From Micromonospora sp. NBC_01796 (lineage in GTDB: Bacteria > Actinomycetota > Actinomycetes > Mycobacteriales > Micromonosporaceae): a stretch of 64,000 bases of DNA. The notes below the pieces were generated by a model. That model ran no database searches, had not been told where the DNA came from, and saw nothing but the letters and a program-made list of their open reading frames with translations. A program made the translations under genes and the position numbers. Location: the NCBI RefSeq assembly GCF_035917455.1, contig NZ_CP109078.1, positions 6,060,001 to 6,124,000 on the forward strand, read 5' to 3'. Below are positions 1-12,000 of the stretch, piece after piece (position 1 is the stretch's first letter; every line of letters begins with the position of its first letter).

Positions 1-3000
1 TCCCCGCGGGTCGATGCGCCCGCGGCGGCCCTGGAAACCGGAGCTGACCGGCCCGGCCGGCCGGACGCGACGAACCTGCCTGACGCGACGAGCCGGCCTA
101 TTGCGACGAGCGGGCCGGACGCGACGAGCGGGCCGGATGCGACGAGCGGGCCGGACGCGACGAGCGGGCCGGATGCGACGAGCGGGCCGGACGCGACGGA
201 GGCGGGGGGCGTGACGGACGGGCCCGAGCTTGAGTTCCGCATCCTGGACCACGGCGTCGCGTTGCTCTCGATGCGATCGCCGATGTTCACCGCGGGTCTG
301 CTGGACGCGTTGGGGGAGGCGTTCGCGGAGATCGAGCGGCGCGACGACGTCCGTGCGGTCGTCGTCACCGGTAACGGTTCCGTGTTCAGCATGGGCGGCA
401 CTCCGGAGGCATTGCAGACCCTGGCCGAGGGCGGCGGCACGTTCACCGACGCGGCGTTCGTGTACGAGGGAATGCTGCGCTGTACCCGGCCCGTCGTCAC
501 CGCAGCCGCCGGTCACGCCTCCGGTGGCGGACTCGCGTTCGCCTGCTACGGCGACGTGGTCGTCCTGAGCGAGGAGTCCGTGTACAGCGCGAACTTCACC
601 CGGTACGGCTTCACCCCCGGCATGGGCGCGACCTACGTTCTCGAGCAGCGCTTCGGTGCGGCTCTGTCCGCCGAGATGCTGCTGACCGGGCGGTCGCTGA
701 CCGGCGCGGAACTGCGCCGTCGCGGCGCCAACGTGACCGTCCTGCCGCAGGACGAGGTGCTGGCGGCGGCGCTGGACCTGGCGCGGTCGATGGCCGACAA
801 GCCGGCGCCGGTCGTGCGGTTGCTCAAGAGCGAGTTGGCGGGCCGGATGCTCAGCCGGCTGCCGGAGATCATCGCCAGCGAGGTACGCATGCACGAGAGC
901 GTCCTCGGCGCGGAGTCGGCCGCACTCGTACGGGAACATTTCGCCAAGGTCGATGACTTCCGCGCCGGGGTCACGCCGGAGCCGGAGCCGGCTGCCGGGC
1001 CGGGGCTCGACGGCGACGGGGTCCGCGAAGCGGTGGTGGAGATAGTGGGCGCGTTGCTGTACCTGCGCCCGGACGAGGTCGTGCCGTCACGCAGCTTCGC
1101 CGACCTGGGCCTGGACTCCATCGGAGCAGTCGAGCTGGTGCGCGACCTGAACCGCCGGTTCGGCACCGACCTGGACTCGGTCGCCGTCTACGACCATCCC
1201 ACCGTGCCCGACCTCGCCGAGGCCGTGCTCCGCAACTCCGCCGAGTCCACCGCGCTGCACATCCAGGCCACCGCGCCACCGCCTGCGCCGGTTCCCGCCA
1301 CAGCGCCCGTTTCCCCAACGGCGCCGGTTCCCGCCACAGCGCCGGCCGCGACCACGGCGGCGCCGGCTTTTTCCACGACGTCCAGTGCGCCCATGGTGCT
1401 CGCTGAGCCCACGGTGGCGCCGGCTTCGTCCACCGGGGCCGGTGGGGTGAGCGCCGGGCCGCCGCCGTTGGTGCTCACACCGCCGTCCCCCGGACCCGCG
1501 CCGGTTGGGGAGTCGGTGTCAGGGCCACCCCCGTTGACGTTCGCCCCGCAGCCACCGCAGCCGGTGGTGCGACCGCGGCCGGGCGGGACACGCGCGACCG
1601 AACCGCCCGTGCCGATCGCCGTCATCGGCATGGCCGGACGGTTCCCGGGCGCGCCCGACCTGGAGGCGTTCTGGGACAACCTCGCCGCCGGCCGATCCTC
1701 GATCCGGGAGGTGTCCGCCGACCGCTGGGACCTGACCGGGATCTTCGACCCCGACCCCACCGCGCCCGGCACCACCCGTAGCCGGTGGGCGGCCCTGCTC
1801 GATGACGTCGACGCGTTCGACGCCGGTCTGTTCCGTGTCTCGCCGCTCGACGCCGAGGCCATGGACCCGCAACAGCGGCTCTTCCTGGAGCAGGCGTGGG
1901 CCGCGCTGGAGGACGCCGGGTACGCCGGCCAGGCGATGCGCTGCGGCGTCTTCGTCGGCTGTGGCGCCGGGGACTACCCACGCCTGCTGGAGCGGCACGG
2001 GCAGGGCGACACCAGTGAGGCGTTCCTCGGCACCGCCAGCTCGATCCTGCCCGCCCGGATCGCGTACCTGCTCAACCTGACCGGGCCCACGATGGCGATT
2101 GACACCGCCTGCTCGTCGTCCCTGACCGCCGTGCACCTGGCCTGCGAGAGCCTCCGCTCGGGCAGCTGCGACACCGCGCTCGCCGGCGGGGTGGCCGTGA
2201 TGTGCACACCCCAGATGCAGGTCTGGACCAGCCAGACCGGGATGCTGTCGCCGACCGGGCGGTGCGCGCCGTTCGACACGACCGCCGACGGCATCGTCCT
2301 CGGTGAGGGCGTCGGTGCCGTCGTACTCAAGCGGCTGGACCGGGCGCTCGCCGACGGCGACCACGTGCACGGGGTCCTCCTCGCGAGCGGTGTGAACGGC
2401 GACGGCCGTACCAACGGGATCACCGCACCCAGTGCGGTCTCCCAGGCCGCGCTCCTGCGTGAGGTCCACGCCAGGGCCGGCGCCGAGGTCGGTTACGTCG
2501 AGGCGCACGGCACCGGCACCGCCCTCGGCGACCCGATCGAGGTCAAGGCGCTCGCCCAGGTCGCCGGTCCGGACCTGGTGATCGGCTCGGTCAAGGCGAA
2601 CATCGGCCACACCACCATGGCCGCCGGCATCGCCGGCCTGCTCAAGGTCCTGCTCTGCCTGCGTCACCGACAGCTACCGCCGACCCCGCACGTCGACGCG
2701 CCGATCCCCGGGCTTCCGGTGGTCACCGAACGCGTCGAGTGGCGCGGCGAGCGGCTCGTCGCGGGGGTCAGCTCGTTCGGCTTCAGCGGCACCAACTGCC
2801 ACGTCGTCGTGGCGGAGGCGCCCAGCCGGCCGGCGGGCACCGGGACCGGGCCGGTCGTGGTGCCCGTGTCCGCCCGGACCGCGACCGCGCTGCGCGAACT
2901 CCTCGACCGGCTGGCCCGGCACCTGTCGGACACCGCCGCCGACGTCCACGACGTCGCCACCACGCTCGCGCTGGGCCGGACCAAGCTCGCGGTACGTGCG

Positions 3001-6000
3001 GCGTACGTCGTCACGGACACCGCCGACCTGGTACGGCAACTGCGCGGCGGACCCGTGGCACCCGGCGTGCCGGCCGAGCTGGTAGCGCTCGCCGAGCGTT
3101 GGGTCGGCGGCGGCGAGGTCGACTGGGCGGCGCTGCACACCGGCCGGCGGGTGCCCCTGCCCACGTACCCGTTCGCCCGCGACCGGTTCTGGGTCGGCCG
3201 CGACCGTACCGTGTCGGCCCTCGCGCCGACCGACCGGCTGGTGGCCGAGCACACCATCGGCGGTGAACCGGTCCTGCCCGGCGCGGCGTTCCTGCGGTCG
3301 GCGACCAGCGACGGCACGCCTCTGGTCGCTGCCGTGACCTGGCTGCGGCCGGTTGTCGTCGGCGCGCCACTGACCACGGTCGTCACCCGGAACGACCGGA
3401 TCACCCTGACCGTCGGCGGCGAACTGTACGCCACCGCCACCTGGCGCGACGCGGACGTCGAACCGGAGTCGCCGGGCCGTCTGGATCTCGCCGCGGTCGA
3501 GGCCCGCTGTCCCACCCCGCTCCGGGTTGACGAGCTGTACGCGGGATTCGCACGGGCGGGCCTGGCCTACGGACCGTCGTTCCGGGTACTGACCGCGCTG
3601 CGGGTGGGTGCCGGTGAGGCGGTCGGGACCCTCGTTGCCCGAGCCGGTGACGAGGTGCAACTCCTCGACGGGGCGATGCAGGCCATCGCGGGGCTGCTCG
3701 AACCGTCCGACCGACCGCTCGTGCCCTTCGGGGTCGAGTCGGCGTTCGTAACCGAGGGCCTGCCGACGGAGGCGCGGGTGCACGTCACCCGCCGCGACGG
3801 CCACCGGTTCGACGTCGTGCTCACCGACCCGGCCGGCCGGGTCCGGGCCCGGCTCGACGGCGTGGCGCTACGACCCCGGGACAGCGCAGGGACAACACCT
3901 GCCGAGGCGGGTTTGTTGTATCTGCCGACCTGGTCGGAGACCGCCCCGCTGACCGGTGAGCCGCACGTTGGCCGGACCGTTGCCGTGCACACCGCCGCCG
4001 ACGCGTCCCTCGCCGACGCGCTGGGCGCCGACGTCACGCTCCGGCTCGGGGAACTGCCGCAGGACCGGTTCGACACGATGTACGTACTGGCGCGGACGGA
4101 CGACCCGGCCGCGCCGCCCGAGGACGACACCTCCACGCTCGACGCCTTCCGCCTGCTGCGCGGCCTGCTCGACCTCGGCGCGGACCGGTACCCGCTGACC
4201 CTGACCTTCGTCGTGGCGGGCGTTGCCGGGCTGGCCGGCGAACCGGTCCACCCGCACGCAGCCGGCCTGGTCGGGCTCGCCAGCGCGATCACCGCCGAGT
4301 ATCCGCAGTGGTCGGTCACCTGTGTCGATGCCGGATCCGGCGATGCCACCGCACTCGCCACGGCGATTCGCCGGGAACGCGGCGCCGACCGGCTCGTCGT
4401 GCTGCGGGGCAACCGTCGCCTCGTCCGTACCCTCGAACCGGTCGCCGAACCGCCGGCGGCGCCGGCACCCTTGCGCGACGGTGGCGTCTACCTCATCCTC
4501 GGCGGAACCGGCGGCATCGGGATGGAGGTCAGCCGGCATCTCGCCCGCACCAGGCGTGCCCGACTGGCGTGGCTCGGCCGTTCACCGGAGGACGACCGCA
4601 TCCGTGGCCTGGCGACGGAGATCGAGGCGCTCGGTGGCCGGGCCGTGTACCTGCGCGCGGACGCCGGCGATCCCGAAGCGGTCCGGTGGGCGGTGGCCGA
4701 GGCGCGACACCGGCTCGGCCCCGTCAACGGTGCGATCCACGCCGCCATAGCACTGCGCGACCGCTCGCTGTCCATGATGGACGACGTCGAGTTCGCCGAG
4801 GCGCTGCGACCGAAGGTCACCGGCCTCGCCGCGCTGGCCGCCGCGCTCGACGGCGACCCCCTCGACTTCCTCGCCGTTTTCTCCTCGGCACTGTCCTTCG
4901 CACCCGCCCCCGGCCAGGCCAACTATGCCGCCGCGAGCACGTTCGAGGACGCGTACGGGCTGGCACTGCACCGGCGCGGCCGACCGGTCCGCGTAGTCAA
5001 CTGGGGCTACTGGGGCACCGTCGGCATCGTCGCCGACGCCGGTCACGCGGCCCGGTTCGCGGCGCTGGGCATCGGCTCCATCGAACCCGCCGAGGGCATC
5101 GCCGCGCTGGAACGGATCCTGGCCGGTTCGTACCCGCAGGTCGCCGTCCTCAAGGGCACACCACAGGGCCTCTCCACCCTCGGCGTCCGCCCGGCCGCCG
5201 TGCAGCCCCAGGCGGTGCAGGGCGGCGAGCCCGACCCGATCACGGACCCGGCACTGACCCGCTCCAGCGACGGGTTCCGGGCACTCGACGGGCTGGCCCG
5301 CGACCTGCTTCGCGACCGGCCCCTCCCGGCCGTCGCCGGCCCCCTGCGTGCCGCTGTCGCAGCCGCGACGGCGGAGCCGAGGACCGGCCTGTCCGCCACC
5401 GACCTGCTGGCCCGGCACCCCGACCTGGCGCCGCACGTGGAGCTGCTCAACCGATGCGTCGACGCCCTGCCCGGGGTCCTGCGGGGAAGCACCCCGCCGA
5501 CCGAGGTCCTGTTCCCGGGCGGCACCACGGACCTGGTCGCCGCCGTGTACCGGGGGCAGCGGGCGGCGGACTTCTACCACCGGCTGATGGCCGCCGAGGT
5601 GTCGGCCGCGCTGAGCCGGGTGCACGGCCGACCGGGTCGGGTACTGGAGATCGGAGCCGGCACCGGAGCGGGCTCGGCGTTCGCCCTCGAAGCCTGCGCC
5701 GGTGCACGGTACGACTACACCGACGTCACCGCCGCGTTCCTGCGCGAGGGCGAGGAGCGGTTCGGCGTACGGTTCCCGGGCCTCGCGTTCCGGGTTCTCG
5801 ACATCGAACGGGACCCGGCCGCACAGGGTTTCGAGACCGGCACGTACGACGTCGTACTGGCCACGAACGTGCTGCACGCCACCGAGGACGTGGTCCGCAC
5901 CCTGCATCACGCCCGATCACTGCTGCGACCCGGTGGCGTACTGCTCGTCAACGAGGTCACCCGCGCCTCCGACTTCCTCACCGCCACGTTCGGGCTGCTG

Positions 6001-9000
6001 CCGGGTTGGTGGCGGTTCACCGACGGGCACCGGCGGCTCCCGCACTCGCCGCTGCTGTCGCCCACGGGCTGGCGGGCGGCCCTCGCCGAGGCGGGCCTGG
6101 CGGTCCGGATCGCCGGTATGCCCGGAGTCGCCGACGACGCGCAGGAGCAGTGCGTCCTCGTCGCGACCGGAGGTGCTCCGTCCGCCGAGCCGGCCCTCGC
6201 GACGGTTCCGGCGGCTTCCGTCCGGGAGTACGTCCGGAACGTGTTCGCGGAGATGCTGAAGTACCGCCCGGCGGACCTCGACGACACCCTGACCTTCGAC
6301 AACTTCGGCGTCGACTCGCTGGTGAGCCAGCGGATCGTACGCCGGTTCGAGGCCGACCTCGGCGACCTGCCGGCGACGCTGCTGTTCGAGTACCTGACGA
6401 TCGGGCAGCTCGCCGACCACCTGGCCCGGGAGCGGCCGGAGCGACTCGCCGCGACACTCCGTACGGCACCGGTCGGGGCTGTCGTGCCGCAGCCGGTGCC
6501 GGCTCCCGCCCGTACCCCCGCCACCGCCACGGCGGGGCCGGAACCGATCGCGGCCGGGCGGGAACCGATCGCGGTCGTCGGGGTCGCGGGCCGCTACCCG
6601 GGCGCGCGGAACCTGGACGAGTTCTGGCAGAACCTGGTCTCCGGCAGGACCTCCATCACCGAGGTGCCGGCGGACCGGTGGGACTGGCGCGAGCACTTCG
6701 ACCCGCGCCGAGGCCGGCCCGGCCACACGTACAGCCGATGGGCCGCCTTCATCGACGACGTCGACCGGTTCGATCCCGCGATGTTCGGGATCCTGCCCAG
6801 CGACGCGGCCGCGATGGACCCGCAGGAGCGGCTGTTCCTGGAGACCGCCTGGCTGCTGCTGGAGGACGCCGGCGGGCTGGGCGCGCAACTGCGGCACGAC
6901 ACCGGGGTGTTCGTCGGCACGATGTACGGGTCCTACGGCCGGATCGCCGCCGCGCAGGGCTGGCCGGAGGGCCGGTACACCGACGGGCATTCGGCGTACT
7001 GGTCGATCGCCAACCGGGTGTCGTACACCCTCGACCTGACCGGCCCCAGCTTCGCCGTCGACTCGGCGTGCTCGTCCTCGCTGACCGCCGTCCATCTGGC
7101 CTGCGAGAGTCTCCGTCGGGGCGAGTGCTCCACCGCGATTGCCGGCGGCGTCAACCTGGTCCTGCACCCGGCGCACCTGATCGCGCTCTCCTCGATGACG
7201 ATGCTGTCCGCCGACGGTGCCTGCAAGGTGTTCGACGAGCGCGCCGACGGGTTCGTCCCCGGCGAGGGTGTCGGTGCGGTACTGCTCAAGCCGCTGTCCG
7301 CGGCGCAGCGCGACGGCGACCGGATCTGGGGTGTCATCGAGGGCGGTTTTGTCAACGCGGGCGGCCGGACCGCCGGCTACACGGTCCCGAATCCCAACGC
7401 ACAGGCCGACCTGGTCGTCCGGGCCCTCGCCGAGGCCGGCGTCGGGCCCGCCGACGTCGGCTACCTGGAGGCGCACGGCACCGGTACGGCCCTCGGTGAC
7501 CCGATCGAGATCGCCGGCCTGGCCAAGGCGCTCGGCACGGCCCGGCCGGGGGCCCGGCCCGTCGCCGTCGGATCGGTCAAGGCCAACATCGGCCACCTGG
7601 AGGGTGCCGCGGGCATCGCCGGGCTGACGAAGGTACTGCTGCAACTGGCGCACGGCACGATCGCCCCCTGCGCGAACCTCGCCACCGTCAACCCGCGCAT
7701 CGACCTGTCCGGCACCTTCGTCCTGCCCACCGAGGCGCAGCCGTGGACGGGGCCCAGGCGGGCCGGAATCAGCTCGTTCGGCGCCGGCGGTGCGAACACC
7801 CACCTCGTGGTTGCCGGGTGGCCCGCGCCGGAACCGGCGCCCGTCCAGCCCGGCCCGCACGTCGCGGTGCTGTCGGCGCGGACGCCCGCGCAGCTCCGGG
7901 CGCTCGCGTCCGCCGTGGCCGACCACGTCGAGCGCGGGCTCCCACGACTCGACCAGCTCGCGTACACCATGCAGGTCGGGCGCGCGGAGCTCGCCCACCG
8001 GTTGGCGGTCGTCGTTTCGGACACCACCGAACTGGTACGGCGGCTGCGCTCCGGTGACGTCGTCACCGGTGTCGTCGGGGCCGACCCGCTGTTCAGTGGG
8101 GACGGCGGTGCCGAGATCACCGCGGGGCTGCTCCGGCAGGGCAGGCTCGACAACCTGGCGGAGCTGTGGGTACGCGGCGTACCCGTCGACTGGGCGAGCC
8201 GGTGGAGCGTCCGGCCGGGGCGGGTGACCCTGCCGCCGTACCCGTTCGAGCGGCAGCGGCTGTGGCTGCCGTCGCCGACCGGATCACCGTCTGCCGGGAA
8301 CGGCGACCATCTGGTCGGCGGGCAGGGGGTCATGCCGGGCGCGGCCTCGCTGGAACTGGTCTGCTCCGGTCTCGGGGCGTCGTTCGCCCTGCACGACGTA
8401 CGGTGGCGGGCGCCGCTGCCCGCCGGTGGGCACAGCCGGCCACGGGTGCGGTTGGACGACGGCAGGTTCACCGTTGCCGACGCCGGAACCACGTACCTCA
8501 CCGGCGGCTACGACACTTCCGCCCGGCTCGCCGAGACCGTCGACCTGGCCGAGGTCCGGGCCCGCTGCGGCGACGCGGTCGAACCCGCCGACCTGTACGC
8601 GACGATGCGCGCGGCCGGCCTCGAGCACGGTGAGCGGATGCGGGTGCTGCGCGACATCCGGGTAGGCGACGGTGTCTGCCTCGCCCGGATCGAGGCCACC
8701 GAGCGCCCGCTGGTCCTGGACGGGGCGTTCCAGGCGCTCGCCGCGCTGCCCGGCCCCGACCGGTTGCAGGTGCCGGCCGGTTTCGCGGCGCTCGTCTGCG
8801 ACGGTCCGCTGCCCACGCGGTCCTGGGTGGTGGCCGAGGACCTCGCCGGGGGGACCGCCGAGCGCCGGTTCCGACTGCGGATCACCGACGACGGCGGGCG
8901 GGTTCTGCTGCGCGTCGACGACCTGCGCGTGGTGTCGCCGCCCACGGATTTGTCCGTGGCGACCGACCCCTGCGTGTACCTCCGCCCGGAATGGACGGAC

Positions 9001-12000
9001 GAGCCGGTGTCCGTCACCGGAGCACCGCCCGCCCGGATCCGGGTGATCGGGGATGGTCCGACGTTCGGCGGTCGGGCGGACCAGGCCGAACCGGACGTTG
9101 TCCTCGTACACCTGCCGGCCGTGACCGGCGGGCTCGCCGACGAGGTTCGCGCGAGCCTGCACGAGGTCCTGCGGGCGGCGACCGAGGTCCTCGGCCGCGA
9201 CCCGGCCGCGCAGCTTCGGGTCGTCGTCGGCTGCCCGGACGAACGGCCGGCGTACACGGCCGTCTCCGCCGCCCTGCGCACCCTGTCGCTGGAGCACAGC
9301 GGGTTCTCCGGGGCCGTGGTCCGGGGCGGCGGACCCACCGACGGGGACCTTCGGCACGTGTCCGGCCCGCCGGAGGAGCGTGTCCACGACATCCGGTACG
9401 CCGCCGGGGTCCGCCAGGTGCGCCGGATGGTGCCCTTCCGACCCGGCACACCGGTACGGCAAACCGGCGGCGTGTACGTCGTGATCGGTGGTACGGGCGC
9501 GATCGGCCGCCATCTCGCCGCGCACCTCGTCGCGACCCGCGCGCCCGCCGCGGTGGTGCTGGTCGGCCGGACCGCGCCGTCGGATCACGACTTTGCCTTC
9601 GTACGTGCCGACGTGACCGTGCAGGCCGAGGTGCGCCGCGCCGTCACCGAGGTCCGGGACCGTTACGGGCGGATCGACGGGGTGATCCACGCCGCCGGAA
9701 CCCACGACGACGCCCGGGCGCTGGCGAAGTCGACCTCGGGCATCGACGCGGTCCTCGCTCCGAAGGTCTTCGGCCTGCGGTACCTCGTGGACGCGCTCGG
9801 CGCCGAACCGCCGGAGTTCTTCGCGCTGTGCTCCTCGATCGCGGGTCGTACCGGGAATCTGGGGCAGGTGGACTACGCGTACGCCAACGCGTTCCTGGAC
9901 GAGTTCGCGGCGGGTCGACCCGGCGTGGTGTCGATCTGCTGGCCGCTGTGGGCCGACGGCGGCATGGCGGTCGACGATGCCACCCGCCGCCTGTTCGCCC
10001 GGCGTTGGGGTAGCGAGCCCCTGGGTACCGCCGAGGCGCTGCACGCGTTCGATCGCGTGGCCTCGGGATCCGACCCGGTGGTCGCGGTGCACCGCCCGAC
10101 GGCGGTCGCACCGCTCGAACCGCCCGCCGACCCTCGTCCTGACCTGGACCTGGACCTCGAGCTGCGCGGGTTGGCCGCGGGCTTCCTGCTGGTCGACCCC
10201 GAAGAGGTCGATCCGGACACCGGGCTGCTGGACCTCGGCTTCGATTCGATCTCCCTGACCGGGCTGGTCAACCAGGTCAACGACCGGTTCGGCCTGGACC
10301 TGCTCCCGACGGTCCTCTACGAGCGCCCGACGCTGACCGCCCTTGCCGCCCACCTCCGCACCGTCCTCCCGACCCCGGCCGCGTCGACTCCTGCGGTGAT
10401 GGCCCCGGTCGCGTCGACTCCTGTCGCGTCGACCTCGGTCGTGGCGACCTTCGGCGAGTTGGCCGATGTCGAGGTGGAACCCGGTGCGGCGGATGTCGGC
10501 GGTGTGGCCCGCGACGCTGCCGTGGCACATGTCGGCGACGTGGCGGGTGCACCTGTGGTTGCGCATGCCGGCGGTGTACCGAGCCTGGACGAGGAGGCCG
10601 TGCCGGCCGATGCGGTGGCCGTGGTCGGGGTGGCCGGGGTGCTGCCCGGCTCGCCGGATCTGGACGCCTTCTGGCAGCACCTCGTCGATGGCGACGACCT
10701 CGTCCGCGCCGTACCGTCCGACCGTACGGACCTGCTGAACGACCCAGCCACTGCCGGGATCCGGGCCGGTTTCCTCGACGACGTGCGCTCCTTCGACGCC
10801 GCCAGGTTCGGGATCGCCCCCCGCGAGGCCGCGCTGATGGACCCGCAGCAGCGGCTGTTCCTGCAGACGGCGTGGCAGGCCGTCGCCGATGCCGGGTACC
10901 GGCACGCGGACCTCGCCGGCACCGACACCGGGCTGTTCGTCGGGGTGTCCGCGTGTGACTACGACGACCTGCTGCGTGCGCACGACGTGCCGGTCGAGGC
11001 ACACACCGCCAGCGGCCTCGCGGACTGCATCCTCGCGAACCGGGTCTCCTACCTGCTGGATCTTCGCGGCCCCAGCGAGGCGATCGACACCGCCTGCTCC
11101 AGCTCCCTGGTCGCGGTGCACCGGGCGGTACGGGCACTGGTGTCCGGCGAGTGCTCGATGGCGCTCGCCGGTGGGGTGAACGTGTTGCTGAGCCCGGGAC
11201 TGTTCGTGGCGTTCCAGTCCTCGGGCATGCTCAGCGCCGACGGCCGGTGCAAGACGTTCGACGCGTCCGCCGACGGGTACGGACGCGGCGAGGGATGCGG
11301 CGTCGTACTGCTGAAGCCGTTGCGGACGGCCCTCGCCGACGGGGACCAGGTGATCGCCGTCATCCGGGGCAGCGCGGTCAACCACGCCGGTCGCGGACCG
11401 TCGCTGACCGCGCCCAACCCGGAGGCGCAGGCCAGGGTGATCACGCGGGCGTACCGCGCGGCCGGTGTGGAGCCGGCCCGTGTCAGCTACATCGAGGCGC
11501 ACGGCACCGGCACCCGTCTCGGTGACCCGATCGAGATCGAAGGTCTCAAGAAGGCGTTCGACGGGGTCGACGGCGCGATCGCGGTCGGTGCGGTGAAGAC
11601 CAACATCGGCCACCTGGAGGCGGCCGCGGGTATCGCCGGGCTGCTGAAGGTCCTGCTGTCCATCCGGTACGGGCAACTGCCGCCGACCCTGCACCAGCAC
11701 AGCCGCAACCCGTACCTCCGGTTGGACGGCACACCGTTCACCATCCTGGACCGGGGGATGCCCTGGACCGGCGCCCGGGTCGCGGGAGTCAGCTCGTTCG
11801 GGTTCGGCGGCACCAACGCCCACCTGGTCCTGGAGTCACCGCCGCCCGTCGAGCCCCGCCCGGCGCCCGGCCCGTGGCGGCTGGTCCTGTCGGCGGACAA
11901 TCCCGGGGCGCTGGAGGTGTACCGGAGGCGGGTGGCGCGGTACCTCGTGAGCGGATCGGACCGTCCGGACCTGGCACGTGTCGCGTACACCCTGCAGACC

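Noticed and set aside
103-192. CRISPR array or regulatory repeat
   Set aside because: Units are directly adjacent without spacers and translate in frame to a linker.
14-214. A 66-residue Arg-rich reading frame whose stop overlaps GTG 211
   Set aside because: It is the second frame of the 18-bp repeat. The C/T variation is silent in frame 1 but changes Thr/Met here, so frame 1 is the coding one.
4308-7499. Plus-strand open frame of 1063 codons within the PKS
   Set aside because: An Arg/Pro-rich out-of-frame reading of the KR, methyltransferase and KS2 region with no recognisable domain.
8284-11823. Very long minus-strand open frame of 1179 codons under the PKS (also 35604-38621 and 5917-7998)
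   Set aside because: High-GC shadow frames: they lack family motifs and lie exactly over well-supported genes on the other strand.
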